Positions 15,208 to 22,807 of a DNA stretch of 26,307 nucleotides are shown piece by piece. Below the pieces are notes generated by a model. That model was not told the origin of the DNA. It did no database searches and saw only the letters and a program-made list of their open reading frames with translations. Numbering within the stretch: position 1 is the first letter of the stretch; every line of letters starts with the position of its first letter. Source of the stretch: Crenarchaeota archaeon SCGC AAA471-B05 (lineage in GTDB: Archaea > Thermoproteota > Thermoprotei > Gearchaeales > Gearchaeaceae); contig AQYM01000014.1 of assembly GCA_000380705.1 (NCBI GenBank), positions 5,158 to 31,464 on the forward strand, given 5' to 3'. Made by a program: the position numbers and the translations under genes.

Positions 15208-15340
15208 TCCCCCGGATGGGATTTGAACCCACGGTCTTCCGGTTTCTAAGCCCTGATGCAAGCTCATTATTGGCTACAGCCACTTCGCTTGCACGGGGAA
15301 CCCTACAGCCGGATGCGTTACCAGGCTACGCTACCGGGGG
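15208..15340 (-). tRNA. tRNA-Tyr (GUA) with a 59-nt intron
   Basis: Minus-strand gene of 133 nt. The acceptor stem is CCCCCGG/CCGGGGG, with the archaeal Tyr C1-G72 pair and discriminator A. The anticodon stem TCCGG/CCGGA encloses CTGTAG, a 59-nt intron (15244-15302) and A38, so the anticodon is GUA and the intron lies at 37/38. The mature tRNA is 74 nt. The proposed splice bulges are AGG and AAA around a CUGU/UUAG pairing that has one mismatch, a relaxed bulge-helix-bulge. Within the intron, GCAAGC pairs with GCTTGC and TGGCTGTAGCCA makes a small hairpin. Confidence 0.93.
15244..15302 (-). other. Intron of tRNA-Tyr
   Basis: The intron is bounded by CTGTAG upstream and ACCGGA downstream on the minus strand. 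It contains an internal stem-loop and repeats the octamer GGCTGTAG found at the anticodon loop. Confidence 0.8.
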
Positions 15341-15478
15341 TTTCTACTTTTTTTATTAATAAACCCTAGTTTAAATTTTTTTCCGTATGAAAAACCATAA
15401 ATTGTTAAAGGAATGAGCGATTAGTTAATTTTTTCTGAGAAAAATTAAAATAGTAATTCAAAATTTATATTTTTAGTA

Positions 15479-15564
15479 GCCCCGGTAGCTCAGTTGGGAG
15501 AGCGCCCGGCTGAAGATATAAATTGGAAACCGGGAAGTCGCTGGTTCAAGTCCGGCCCGGGGCA
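15479..15564 (+). tRNA. tRNA-Phe (GAA) with a 13-nt intron
   Basis: Plus-strand gene of 86 nt. The acceptor stem is GCCCCGG/CCGGGGC with discriminator A. The D stem is GCTC/GAGC and the T arm GCTGG/CCGGC. The anticodon stem CCCGG/CCGGG encloses 20 nt: CTGAAG, a 13-nt intron (15516-15528) and A38. The anticodon is therefore GAA and the mature tRNA 73 nt. CUGA can pair with UUGG in the intron, leaving bulge AAA at the 3' site. The intron is too short for a second helix, so this is a bulge-helix-loop substrate. It is divergent from tRNA-Tyr, with 138 bp between them. Confidence 0.93.
15516..15528 (+). other. Minimal intron of tRNA-Phe
   Basis: The 13-nt stretch ATATAAATTGGAA separates CTGAAG from ACCGGG. 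Removing it restores a standard 7-nt anticodon loop. It is close to the minimum size that still allows a cleavable helix and bulge. Confidence 0.8.
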
Positions 15565-15572
15565 TAAATTAA

Positions 15573-15854
15573 TTAATACCTTATTTCAAAATCGTCAAAT
15601 TCACCTTTGTATTCTTCCCAAAATATTTGTACATCAGTTACTATTGCAGCGGGAGGACCTCTTTTACAAAATTCTATCAATTTTTTAATATCCTCCTCCC
15701 TTCCTTCGGCAACTATTTCCACTCTTCCATCAGGTAAATTTTTAACCCAGCCTTTTATGTTATATTTTTTTGCTACAGATCTTGTTGTACTTCTAAAAAA
15801 TACTCCTTGAACCAATCCTTCAACAAATATATGTACTCTCACAAGTTTTTCCAT
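15573..15854 (-). CDS. acyP: Acylphosphatase
   Basis: This small cytoplasmic enzyme hydrolyses acyl phosphates. The 93-residue ferredoxin-like fold has normal family length. It has the phosphate-binding loop EGLVQGVFFR with catalytic Arg21, and GWVKNLPDGRVE with catalytic Asn39. The C-terminal FEIRY strand is also typical. It starts 3 bp after the radical SAM gene stop, so it is the last gene of the DUF255-radical SAM-acyP operon. Its 3' end faces tRNA-Phe, 8 bp away. The biological substrate is uncertain for this family in general. Confidence 0.95.
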   Translation of the reverse strand: MEKLVRVHIFVEGLVQGVFFRSTTRSVAKKYNIKGWVKNLPDGRVEIVAEGREEDIKKLIEFCKRGPPAAIVTDVQIFWEEYKGEFDDFEIRY

Positions 15855-15857
15855 AAA

Positions 15858-16805
15858 CTAAAAATAATCGGTGATTTTATATTGGTTTAATATATAACAT
15901 TGGGAAGTTTCTAAATTAGGAATTTCAAATGGGAACCCGAAATTTATTCCTTCTTTTTTGCAAAATCTTTCTAGAATCTTTAATACATAATTAGAGTAAT
16001 TTTCATCAGAAATTAAGTAGCCATTTTCTTTTCTGCCTTTGATAAAATATAGTTCATAATATTTTTTGACCAAATCTTTTCGTTGAATTTCTACAAGAAA
16101 ATTTTTTATTCTAAACCATATATCCTTTCTTATTCTAAGAATCCCTGCAGAAATAAACTTTGCCCCATTTTCTTTGCTTAGTTTTACTATTTGATACAAT
16201 TCTTCCTTGTTATCTGTTAAAAATGGAATAATAGGATCTATATTTATTCCGCACCTTATACCTTTTTCACTGAATAATTTTAATGTCTCTAATATTTTTT
16301 TAGCCGAAGATGTGAAAGGTTCAATTTTTCTCTTTAATTCTTCATTTAAGGTAGTTAAAGACCATATTATCCAGCATCTTTCTTTGTTTCTTTCATGAAT
16401 ATCTAAGTCTAATTTAATTATTGACGATTTTGTGAAAATAAAGTATTGTGCTTTATATTTCTCTAAGACGCTTAAAATTTTCCTAGTATTTCTATATTTA
16501 ATTTCTACAGGCTGATACGGATCCGTTGATGAGGCTATCATAATAGGATAATCTGTTCCATATAACGGGATCTCATTCTTAAGTATTTCCTCTGAATTTA
16601 TTTTAACGTAGATCTTATCATAAAAATCTGGGAACCATTCGTATGTAGCATAGCAATATACGCATCTATGTTGACATCCAAGATAAGGATTTATGGCATA
16701 ACCTTTATATCCCTCAGCATTAAATCTATGTAATAAAGATTTAACTTTCTTTTCTTCAATTTCAGGAAAATTATTTTTCCACCATTTGTTTATCATTAAA
16801 AACAT
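15858..16805 (-). CDS. Radical SAM protein, SplB-like (COG1533 type)
   Basis: The 315-residue protein has the radical SAM cluster motif CQHRCVYC (Cys44, Cys48, Cys51), which binds a 4Fe-4S cluster and S-adenosylmethionine. NPYLGCQHRC and the following TDPYQPVE segment are typical of the SplB/COG1533 branch, distantly related to spore photoproduct lyase. Members occur widely in archaea and most are uncharacterised. I see no extra Cys cluster of the SPASM type. The ATG abuts the DUF255 stop (0 bp) and acyP follows 3 bp later. DNA repair or a modification reaction are both possible; substrate unknown. Confidence 0.82.
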   Translation of the reverse strand: MFLMINKWWKNNFPEIEEKKVKSLLHRFNAEGYKGYAINPYLGCQHRCVYCYATYEWFPDFYDKIYVKINSEEILKNEIPLYGTDYPIMIASSTDPYQPVEIKYRNTRKILSVLEKYKAQYFIFTKSSIIKLDLDIHERNKERCWIIWSLTTLNEELKRKIEPFTSSAKKILETLKLFSEKGIRCGINIDPIIPFLTDNKEELYQIVKLSKENGAKFISAGILRIRKDIWFRIKNFLVEIQRKDLVKKYYELYFIKGRKENGYLISDENYSNYVLKILERFCKKEGINFGFPFEIPNLETSQCYILNQYKITDYF

Positions 16806-18503
16806 TTAGTAAGAATTTATAAAATCATAATTTATCTTTTTAATTAACTCAATAGCTTCATTATCTTCCTTGCAGGGGGGATAGCATAGTTTATCTTTAC
16901 ATATATAAATTCCTTCCTTTGGATAAATTTCGTTAGGTTTATCATATACAATAAAAATGTTAGGATAGATAAGCAATTTGTTTAATAGACTTTTATACTT
17001 AGTCTCTTGTTCACTTATTAATTTTGTTTCTATAGGATTAAGATAAAGTATTAATGAAGAACCTAACTGGCTAGCAAAAATGCTATATTTTTGATAATTT
17101 GAAGAAAGTGCTGACGCTATCTTTTTAGATAAATCCAAAAATATTTCATTATCAAGAATCTTACCTAAGATTTTGAACTCTGCTATAGCTAAAGCATTTT
17201 CATGTATTGGAAAATAAGGTTCTTTTAATAAACCAACGTCTTCTTGAGTTTCTATTTTATCCTTTAGTAAAGAGAAATTTTCATCAAAAAAGTTTTCAAT
17301 TACTTTATTTGCTATAAAATTGGCCTTAAAAATAAATTCCTTCTCAGAAGTTATCTGATATAGTTCTAACAATAGTTTTAAAAGATAAATATTATCCGTA
17401 AGCAAATAAAGTTCTTCGTTTATTAAGTGCTTTACGCCCTTATTATCAAGGAATTTTTCAACTATACGATAAGTTATTTCTTTGGATAACTCTAACAATT
17501 CTTCTTTATTAGTTAATAAACCAAATCTAAGAATTGAAGAAGTACAAAGTGAATTCTGGTAAGCGTAGAATGTTTTATCCACTATAGGTTCTTGTACTTT
17601 CTTTCTTTCATCCAGTTTTAATTTATAATATTCCTCATCTGCATCTTGACTACCAAAAAATAGTTTTTCATTTTTATCATACAACTTATTTAATATATAC
17701 TCCAAAGTTTTTTCTGCTATTTTTAGGTATTTGTCATCATGAAACAGTATATATGCATTGGTATATGCCAATAATAAATTGGAATTTGTATCGAGCATTT
17801 TTTCGTAATGTGGAGTATTCCAATCTCTTGTAACACTATATCTAAAAAACCCTCCTTCTTCTTTATCAAATAAACCATTATAGATATTATCCAAGGTTTT
17901 ACAGATCATCATTTTTATTCCCTGTTGATTTGTAAGAATATACATATTTTCTAAAAAAAAGATTGCATCAGAAATGGGGAACTTTGGTTGAATACCAAAT
18001 CCACCGTATATTTTATCATACATGGTTACTACCAAATCAAGAATATCCCATATTATTTTCTTGTTGGGCTCAGCTTCGGTAGATTTATAAAGGTTTCGAA
18101 CTATGCTAATTTCTTCCTTATTTAACTCTTCATTTTTTGCTAAATTAATAACTTCTTTAAGTAATTCCTTGAACTGTTCTGGTGGAACATAAGTACCACC
18201 TAGTATTATGTTCCCATTTGAATTCAAAAATGCGAAAGTAGGATAACCACCAAAATTATATCTTTCTGCAATATCTGGTCTTTTATCAACATCAACTCTT
18301 ACAGGAATAAAGTTTTCGTTAATGATTTTTATTATTTCAGGCTCGGAATAGGTTGTTTCATCCATTACATGACACCAATGACACCATACAGCCGATAAGC
18401 TTAATAAAACAAGTTTTCTCTCTTTTCTACTTCTTTCAAATACTTCTTTAGACCAATCATTCCAATTTATTTTCCAAGATTCTCCTCTAAATCTTTCTTT
18501 CAT
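16806..18503 (-). CDS. DUF255 (YyaL-type) thioredoxin-domain protein
   Basis: The 565-residue protein belongs to the DUF255/YyaL (SPATA20) family. An N-terminal thioredoxin-like domain holds the motif WCHWCHVM (CxxC at 41-44) and a cis-Pro in GGYPTF (85-90). An alpha-toroid resembling six-hairpin glycosidases follows, with the family segment HYEKMLDTNSNLL. Most members are about 600-700 residues, so this one is on the short side, mainly at the C-terminus. The family's function is not established; a redox or sugar-linked role is only suggested by the folds. First gene of a tightly packed three-gene operon, with an A/T box upstream of its ATG. Confidence 0.9.
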   Translation of the reverse strand: MKERFRGESWKINWNDWSKEVFERSRKERKLVLLSLSAVWCHWCHVMDETTYSEPEIIKIINENFIPVRVDVDKRPDIAERYNFGGYPTFAFLNSNGNIILGGTYVPPEQFKELLKEVINLAKNEELNKEEISIVRNLYKSTEAEPNKKIIWDILDLVVTMYDKIYGGFGIQPKFPISDAIFFLENMYILTNQQGIKMMICKTLDNIYNGLFDKEEGGFFRYSVTRDWNTPHYEKMLDTNSNLLLAYTNAYILFHDDKYLKIAEKTLEYILNKLYDKNEKLFFGSQDADEEYYKLKLDERKKVQEPIVDKTFYAYQNSLCTSSILRFGLLTNKEELLELSKEITYRIVEKFLDNKGVKHLINEELYLLTDNIYLLKLLLELYQITSEKEFIFKANFIANKVIENFFDENFSLLKDKIETQEDVGLLKEPYFPIHENALAIAEFKILGKILDNEIFLDLSKKIASALSSNYQKYSIFASQLGSSLILYLNPIETKLISEQETKYKSLLNKLLIYPNIFIVYDKPNEIYPKEGIYICKDKLCYPPCKEDNEAIELIKKINYDFINSY

Positions 18504-18574
18504 TACGATTAAAATAAACCATCAGTTTAAAAAATTTAATGTATAGTTTTATGAAATTTTAAATTATTATTCTA

Positions 18575-19711
18575 TTAAACTTTTCTTAGTTTAAAAATTA
18601 CATAACCTACACTATCATGTTTTAAAGGATTAAATATTTCAATATAATTATTTTTTATATCGCCTATTTTATAATTTATTTCTATAGGTTCAAATTTTAA
18701 TTCTTCAGTTGCATAATTAAATACATCGATAGTTTCTTCCTTAGATATTGTGCATACACTGTATACCAAAATACCTCCTTTTTTCAAATATTCGTAAGCT
18801 TTACGAATAAGACTCTTTTGATATTCTCCATAATTTTTTGGATTTTTCTCGGGCAAATTAAAGGTTATTCTCGGTCTTAACCCTAAATCTGTGCATGAAG
18901 GATCAAGTAAGATCTTATCTGCGAATTCTTTACATAAAATACCTTCAAGCTTTCTTGAATCACCTTTTATTAAAATTGGCAAAGGTAATCCAAGGGTTTG
19001 TAATGTTTCTTTTATTTTTCTAATTTTATTATTGGATTTATCTACGGCTATTATTCTTGCATTTCCCTTTGTTAAACTAATTATATGGGATAATTTACCA
19101 CCTGGAGCAGCACACATATCCAATATTGTTTCGTTTTCCTTAGGTTCCAATTCTTTTACAGTTAGAATAGATGGATATGTTTGGGGATAAATTAGTCCTT
19201 CTATAAAAACTTTCAAAGATCTTATGGATGGTATATTGAATTTTGGTTTTATATTTTTAACCACAATTCCTCTTTGAATTTTAGCTAAATCTTTTGGTTC
19301 AATTATTAAAACTCCTTCACTGGCTATTGTAAAATCGTTAGTTACGACGTTAACTAAATCGTTTTTATTAGCTCCTTTAATCGATAAAACTCCAGCTCTG
19401 TATAGATCAGCTCCTGTAGCTACACTCTCTGCAGCATCAAGCTTTGCTATAACGTATTTATTGTAATCATTTAATTCGTTTTCTTTATAACCTTCTATAT
19501 ATACAGCTTCTTCTATAATATCATCTTGCTTTGCTTCTATCCCTTCTTCATTTAATTTTTTAATTAGCGATTTCGTATCTGTTTTGAAAGTATTAACACG
19601 TAGAAAATATTTCTTTGGTGGTTTAGTTAATGCCATTAATACTTCTTCAAAATTTGAGCCGAAAGCTTCTCTATAAATCTTCTTAAGCCATTCAGGGATT
19701 GTATACTGCAT
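18575..19711 (-). CDS. PUA-domain RNA m5C methyltransferase, NSUN6-like
   Basis: The 378-residue protein is a Nol1/Nop2/Sun-family 5-methylcytosine RNA methyltransferase. An N-terminal RRM-like part (1-75) is followed by a PUA domain (about 85-160). The SAM-binding domain has motif I DMCAAPGGK (198-206), motif IV DPSC with Cys273 and motif VI YSVCTISKEE with the catalytic Cys320. A PUA domain inserted ahead of the catalytic domain is the architecture of human NSUN6 and its archaeal homologue, which methylate C72 of some tRNAs; that specificity is inferred. Its start overlaps the nob1 3' end by 20 bp, so it belongs to the NAD kinase-nob1 operon. Confidence 0.88.
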   Translation of the reverse strand: MQYTIPEWLKKIYREAFGSNFEEVLMALTKPPKKYFLRVNTFKTDTKSLIKKLNEEGIEAKQDDIIEEAVYIEGYKENELNDYNKYVIAKLDAAESVATGADLYRAGVLSIKGANKNDLVNVVTNDFTIASEGVLIIEPKDLAKIQRGIVVKNIKPKFNIPSIRSLKVFIEGLIYPQTYPSILTVKELEPKENETILDMCAAPGGKLSHIISLTKGNARIIAVDKSNNKIRKIKETLQTLGLPLPILIKGDSRKLEGILCKEFADKILLDPSCTDLGLRPRITFNLPEKNPKNYGEYQKSLIRKAYEYLKKGGILVYSVCTISKEETIDVFNYATEELKFEPIEINYKIGDIKNNYIEIFNPLKHDSVGYVIFKLRKV

Positions 19712-20195
19712 TTTTGATTTTAATTAATTTTGAACCGCAATTTAAACAATTTTCCAATTTAGCATCAAACTTTAATTTACATACAGGGCAAAAATTAATC
19801 CATTTTATAGTTTTGCTAATTCCTTTTGTTGCTATCTTTTTAAAATTTATATTCAAGTAACTAAGGATATTTTGGATACTATAATCATCTGTGATAACAA
19901 TTAAATCAGAGCCGTAGCTTTCACTTAATTCTAGTGCCGAAGCTATTATCTCTATATCTGTTTTAGTTAAATTATGTTCACCTAATTCCTTTGCAATTCT
20001 GATTGCTTTTGTAACATTTTCTTTTGAGGGTTTGTAAATTTTAGACTTTGATAATATAATTTCTGTTCTAAGTTTAGCTTTTAGGCTTTTAGCTTCATCT
20101 AAAACCCCCTCTACTACAAAAATCTCTACGTCATCGTTAAGGTGAACATCATGGATCAACGCAGTGGTATCTATTAAATAAACCTTTCTAGACAT
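19692..20195 (-). CDS. nob1: Nob1 ribosomal maturation endonuclease (PIN + zinc ribbon)
   Basis: Nob1 cuts the 3' end of pre-16S rRNA in late small-subunit assembly. The 167-residue protein has a PIN nuclease domain with acidic residues Asp9, Asp80 and Asp103/Asp104 in ITDDYS. A C-terminal zinc ribbon follows (Cys136, Cys139, Cys150, Cys153). This is the standard archaeal Nob1 layout and length. It overlaps the NAD kinase gene by 8 bp upstream and the methyltransferase gene by 20 bp downstream, so it is translationally linked to both. Confidence 0.92.
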   Translation of the reverse strand: MSRKVYLIDTTALIHDVHLNDDVEIFVVEGVLDEAKSLKAKLRTEIILSKSKIYKPSKENVTKAIRIAKELGEHNLTKTDIEIIASALELSESYGSDLIVITDDYSIQNILSYLNINFKKIATKGISKTIKWINFCPVCKLKFDAKLENCLNCGSKLIKIKNAVYNP

Positions 20196-20997
20196 CCAAT
20201 AAACTTCTTATTTTTATTCTCTCAAAAAAATTCTCTGAGAATCTAACAAAATTTATCCTTTTAGAGGAACCTTGTACTTTTATCTCTTCTTCTTTATTAA
20301 TATAAATTTTTATATTTCCATCTATAACGGTTAAAAAATTTTCATTAGAATATATTTTTAAGGAAGAATTAAAAGGAATTATAATTTTTCTAGACCCCCA
20401 TCTTAATGGGTTTAATGGATCTATTATAATCAAGTCCAATGAAGGATCAATTATAGGACCATTGCGACTCGCAATATATGCAGTAGAACCTGTAGATGTA
20501 GCTATTATAACACCATCACATTTTCCATCGAATAAATATGCATTTTCCTTTAAAACTTTAAAATAGGAAGTTTTACCTAATTCTTTAACGCAAAATAAAA
20601 CTTCGTTTAATGCATAATATTTGTTATTCCCAACTACAACTTCCAATAAACCTTTGCTTTCTATTTTAAATTTTTCTTTAAATAAATTGTTTAACACTGT
20701 ATCAATTTGGTTGGGATATATTTCACATAAAAAGGCAACTTTACCCAATTTTATTCCTAAAATTTTTGTTTCTAGATTGGCAATGTTGTTTATAAACTTT
20801 AATAAAGTACCGTCTCCACCTATCCAAATTAAATAATCTAAATTATCTTTAAAATTTAAAACTTTTGAATAATTTAATTCCTTAGCTAACTCTTCTTCTA
20901 AGTAAATTTCAACTCCTTTATCTATTAATTTATTTATCAATTCTTGGGCTAATGTAACAGCTTCAGAAGTTATTTTAGATATTATACCTATCTTCAT
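20188..20997 (-). CDS. nadK: NAD kinase
   Basis: It phosphorylates NAD(H) to NADP(H) in the cytoplasm. The 269 residues contain the diagnostic GGDGT (60-64), the conserved NE (131-132) and the motif TSTGSTAY (167-174). The C-terminal beta region is complete. Archaeal NAD kinases often accept ATP or polyphosphate; the sequence does not tell which. First gene of the nadK-nob1-NSUN6 operon. It is divergent from the aIF5A gene, with a 65-bp spacer if aIF5A begins at 21063. Confidence 0.95.
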   Translation of the reverse strand: MKIGIISKITSEAVTLAQELINKLIDKGVEIYLEEELAKELNYSKVLNFKDNLDYLIWIGGDGTLLKFINNIANLETKILGIKLGKVAFLCEIYPNQIDTVLNNLFKEKFKIESKGLLEVVVGNNKYYALNEVLFCVKELGKTSYFKVLKENAYLFDGKCDGVIIATSTGSTAYIASRNGPIIDPSLDLIIIDPLNPLRWGSRKIIIPFNSSLKIYSNENFLTVIDGNIKIYINKEEEIKVQGSSKRINFVRFSENFFERIKIRSLLDV

Positions 20998-21030
20998 TAT
21001 AACTATTTAATTTAAAGATGATTTTAAAAC

Positions 21031-21045
21031 TTAAATATTATAAAA
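21031..21045 (+). promoter_or_regulatory. Probable TATA box for aIF5A
   Basis: TTAAATATTATAAAA lies 18-32 bp before the ATG at 21063. This is right for a leaderless message starting there. It would fall inside the coding region if translation began at the upstream ATG at 21018. Confidence 0.5.
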
Positions 21046-21062
21046 ACAATTTAAACAATAGC

Positions 21063-21458
21063 ATGAGCTATAAAATAGCAGAAGCAGGAGATATTAAAGA
21101 AGGTTCATATATTATAATAGATGATGTACCTTGTAGAGTTGTAGAAGTAGAAAAATCTAAAACGGGTAAGCATGGTTCAGCTAAAGTCAGGATTGTAGGG
21201 ATAAGTTTGCTGGACGGTTCTAAAAAGGTATTAACAACACCTTCGGATAGTCAAGTAAATATTCCTATTATAGAGAAAAAGTATGCGCAAGTATTTAATG
21301 TACTACCTGACAAGGTACAATTAATGGATTTGAATACATATGAATTTTTTGAAGTTGCTATACCTGAATCTAAAGAAATTGCAGGTAAATTAGCTCAAGG
21401 AGTTGAAGTAGAAATTTGGGATATTATGGGACATAAAATTATAGCAAGAGTTAAATAA
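21063..21458 (+). CDS. eif5A: Translation factor aIF5A (hypusine-containing)
   Basis: aIF5A helps ribosomes through difficult peptide bonds and termination. The frame opens at 21018, but the family begins at the internal Met, as in MSYKIAEAGDIKEGSYIIID. That choice gives 131 residues, the usual archaeal length, and leaves a TATA box in the proper place. The hypusine loop is KTGKHGSAK, with the modified Lys at residue 36 of this form. An N-terminal SH3-like and a C-terminal OB domain follow. Its stop abuts the DUF655 stop on the other strand. Confidence 0.95.
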   Translation: MSYKIAEAGDIKEGSYIIIDDVPCRVVEVEKSKTGKHGSAKVRIVGISLLDGSKKVLTTPSDSQVNIPIIEKKYAQVFNVLPDKVQLMDLNTYEFFEVAIPESKEIAGKLAQGVEVEIWDIMGHKIIARVK

Positions 21459-22082
21459 TCATACCATTTTACTCCTTTCTTCAATTGTATTTTCTATTCC
21501 TTTAGCGAAAATATAATAATTTAATTTTTCCTTACTTGTAATTTCTAACATTATTCTATCGTATAATATTTCCTCTATATTTGATATTCCAGTTCTTTTT
21601 TTAATATCTTCATAACTTTCAAACGCTTTTATTTTTCTTTCATATAAGATTTTTTCCATAGTCTTTTTCCCTATCTTAGGTAAAAGTTCAAGGGAATGTA
21701 ATCTAGGCGAAAGAGGTCCTGAAGTATTGAAAAAATTTACAAAAAAAGATTCGTTTTCTTTTATTATTCTTCTTATTATGTTAGAAAGATTTGCTTTAGC
21801 TTCATCAACTAAATCTTCGTATAATAGCCTTGCACTTACTCTTTTAACTTTAGTTCTATCTTTGCCAGTATTTACAAGTTCTCCTATACTTAACACTACA
21901 TTAGGATCAGAAACTATTTCTAGTAATGTAAAATAATCTTTTCCTATCGATTGAGAATATATTTCTTTAATTTTAACCCCTGGTATGTAGTATCTTTTCT
22001 CTTTTACCATTCTCATCGGTATATTATAACTTAAAATATAGACATATTCTTCAAAATAAAATTTTCTTCTTCCAGCATACAT
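21459..22082 (-). CDS. DUF655 putative nucleic-acid-binding protein
   Basis: The 207-residue protein belongs to DUF655 (COG1491). It has an N-terminal OB-like beta region (about 10-75) and a helix-hairpin-helix region with LHSLELLPKIGKKTMEKIL (about 128-146). In many archaea it lies in the order L21e-rpoF-DUF655-ksgA, which suggests a ribosome or RNA role. Here it starts 5 bp after rpoF, but ksgA does not follow; aIF5A converges instead. No catalytic motif is visible. Function unknown. Confidence 0.88.
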   Translation of the reverse strand: MYAGRRKFYFEEYVYILSYNIPMRMVKEKRYYIPGVKIKEIYSQSIGKDYFTLLEIVSDPNVVLSIGELVNTGKDRTKVKRVSARLLYEDLVDEAKANLSNIIRRIIKENESFFVNFFNTSGPLSPRLHSLELLPKIGKKTMEKILYERKIKAFESYEDIKKRTGISNIEEILYDRIMLEITSKEKLNYYIFAKGIENTIEERSKMV

Positions 22083-22087
22083 TTGAG

Positions 22088-22405
22088 TTATTTTAAAATT
22101 TTTAGTATTTTCTCTAGTTCTTCTTTACTAAAATATCTATCAGTCGGTAAAATGCTTCTTAATTCTTCAATATGTGTTGGCATTATATTAACTATTTGAA
22201 CCGCTATAGTTCTAGTCAAATTTAATTCTTTACATAATCTTTCAATTATTTCCTCTGCTTTTTTAGCGTCAATTTTTGAAACCTTTTTCAAATATTCATA
22301 CATCTTTTTTTGACCATCTTTAATATTCCCATTTTTATTTATCCTTTTTTCCAACAGTTCAAACGCTTCATATACACTAATGTCCTTATAATAAATGATT
22401 TTCAT
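22088..22405 (-). CDS. rpoF: RNA polymerase subunit Rpo4 (RpoF, Rpb4-like)
   Basis: Rpo4 forms the stalk of archaeal RNA polymerase with Rpo7. The 105-residue protein is all helical. The C-terminal HRDC-like part holds the well conserved block AVQIVNIMPTHIEELRSIL (78-96). Length and the position before DUF655 agree with the family. It is head to head with rpl21e across a 69-bp shared promoter region; an A/T block near 22427-22438 would serve as its TATA box. Confidence 0.9.
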   Translation of the reverse strand: MKIIYYKDISVYEAFELLEKRINKNGNIKDGQKKMYEYLKKVSKIDAKKAEEIIERLCKELNLTRTIAVQIVNIMPTHIEELRSILPTDRYFSKEELEKILKILK

Positions 22406-22441
22406 ACTTAACTTTATATTAGTTGAAATATTAAAAATTAA

Positions 22442-22454
22442 TTTTTTATATATT
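22442..22454 (+). promoter_or_regulatory. Probable TATA box for rpl21e
   Basis: TTTTTTATATATT lies 21-33 bp before the rpl21e ATG. It sits in the 69-bp divergent region shared with rpoF. Confidence 0.5.
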
Positions 22455-22474
22455 GTTTCATAAATAATTTAAAT

Positions 22475-22807
22475 ATGCCTGCTACCAAAGGTTACAGAAA
22501 AAAGATGCGTAAGATTTTCTCAAAAAGGAGAGCAAGGAAAGGTCTTTCACAATATATGGTAGATTATGATATTGGAGAAAGAGTCCATATTAATATAAAT
22601 CCGATAAATGTTACTACAGCTCCTCATAAAAGATATCAAGGAATGACAGGAGTAATTGTTGGTAAAAGAGGCAAAGCATATATAATTGAAGTAAAACTTG
22701 GAAGTAAAATTAAGAAAATTATAACTACGAAGGAACATATTATGAAATATGGGGGGTCTACCCAAACTAACTTAGGTTCAATTTCTTCTCAAGTTCAGGC
22801 GAAATAG
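22475..22807 (+). CDS. rpl21e: Ribosomal protein L21e
   Basis: This is a protein of the large ribosomal subunit specific to archaea and eukaryotes. The 110 residues begin MPATKGYRKKMRKIFSK and contain the SH3-like core with HKRYQGMTGVIVGKRGKAY. The tail after about residue 93 is Ser/Gln-rich and looks poorly conserved. The gene occupies its usual slot next to rpoF but on the opposite strand. Its last 41 bp overlap the 3' end of pus10 antisense. Confidence 0.96.
   Translation: MPATKGYRKKMRKIFSKRRARKGLSQYMVDYDIGERVHININPINVTTAPHKRYQGMTGVIVGKRGKAYIIEVKLGSKIKKIITTKEHIMKYGGSTQTNLGSISSQVQAK

Noticed and set aside
15427..15447. Near-palindrome AATTTTTTCTGAGAAAAATT between tRNA-Tyr and tRNA-Phe
   Set aside because: A/T-rich palindromes of this size are expected in such DNA; position and sequence give no clear function such as a terminator or operator.
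15494..15688. 64-aa frame across tRNA-Phe and the end of acyP
   Set aside because: It overlaps the tRNA and the acylphosphatase gene and translates structured RNA sequence. It is not a gene.
15858..16805. Radical SAM gene as the missing QueE
   Set aside because: It is twice the usual archaeal QueE length style, its motif context (NPYLGCQHRCVYCY, TDPYQPVE) is of the SplB/COG1533 type, and it is on the opposite strand in another operon.
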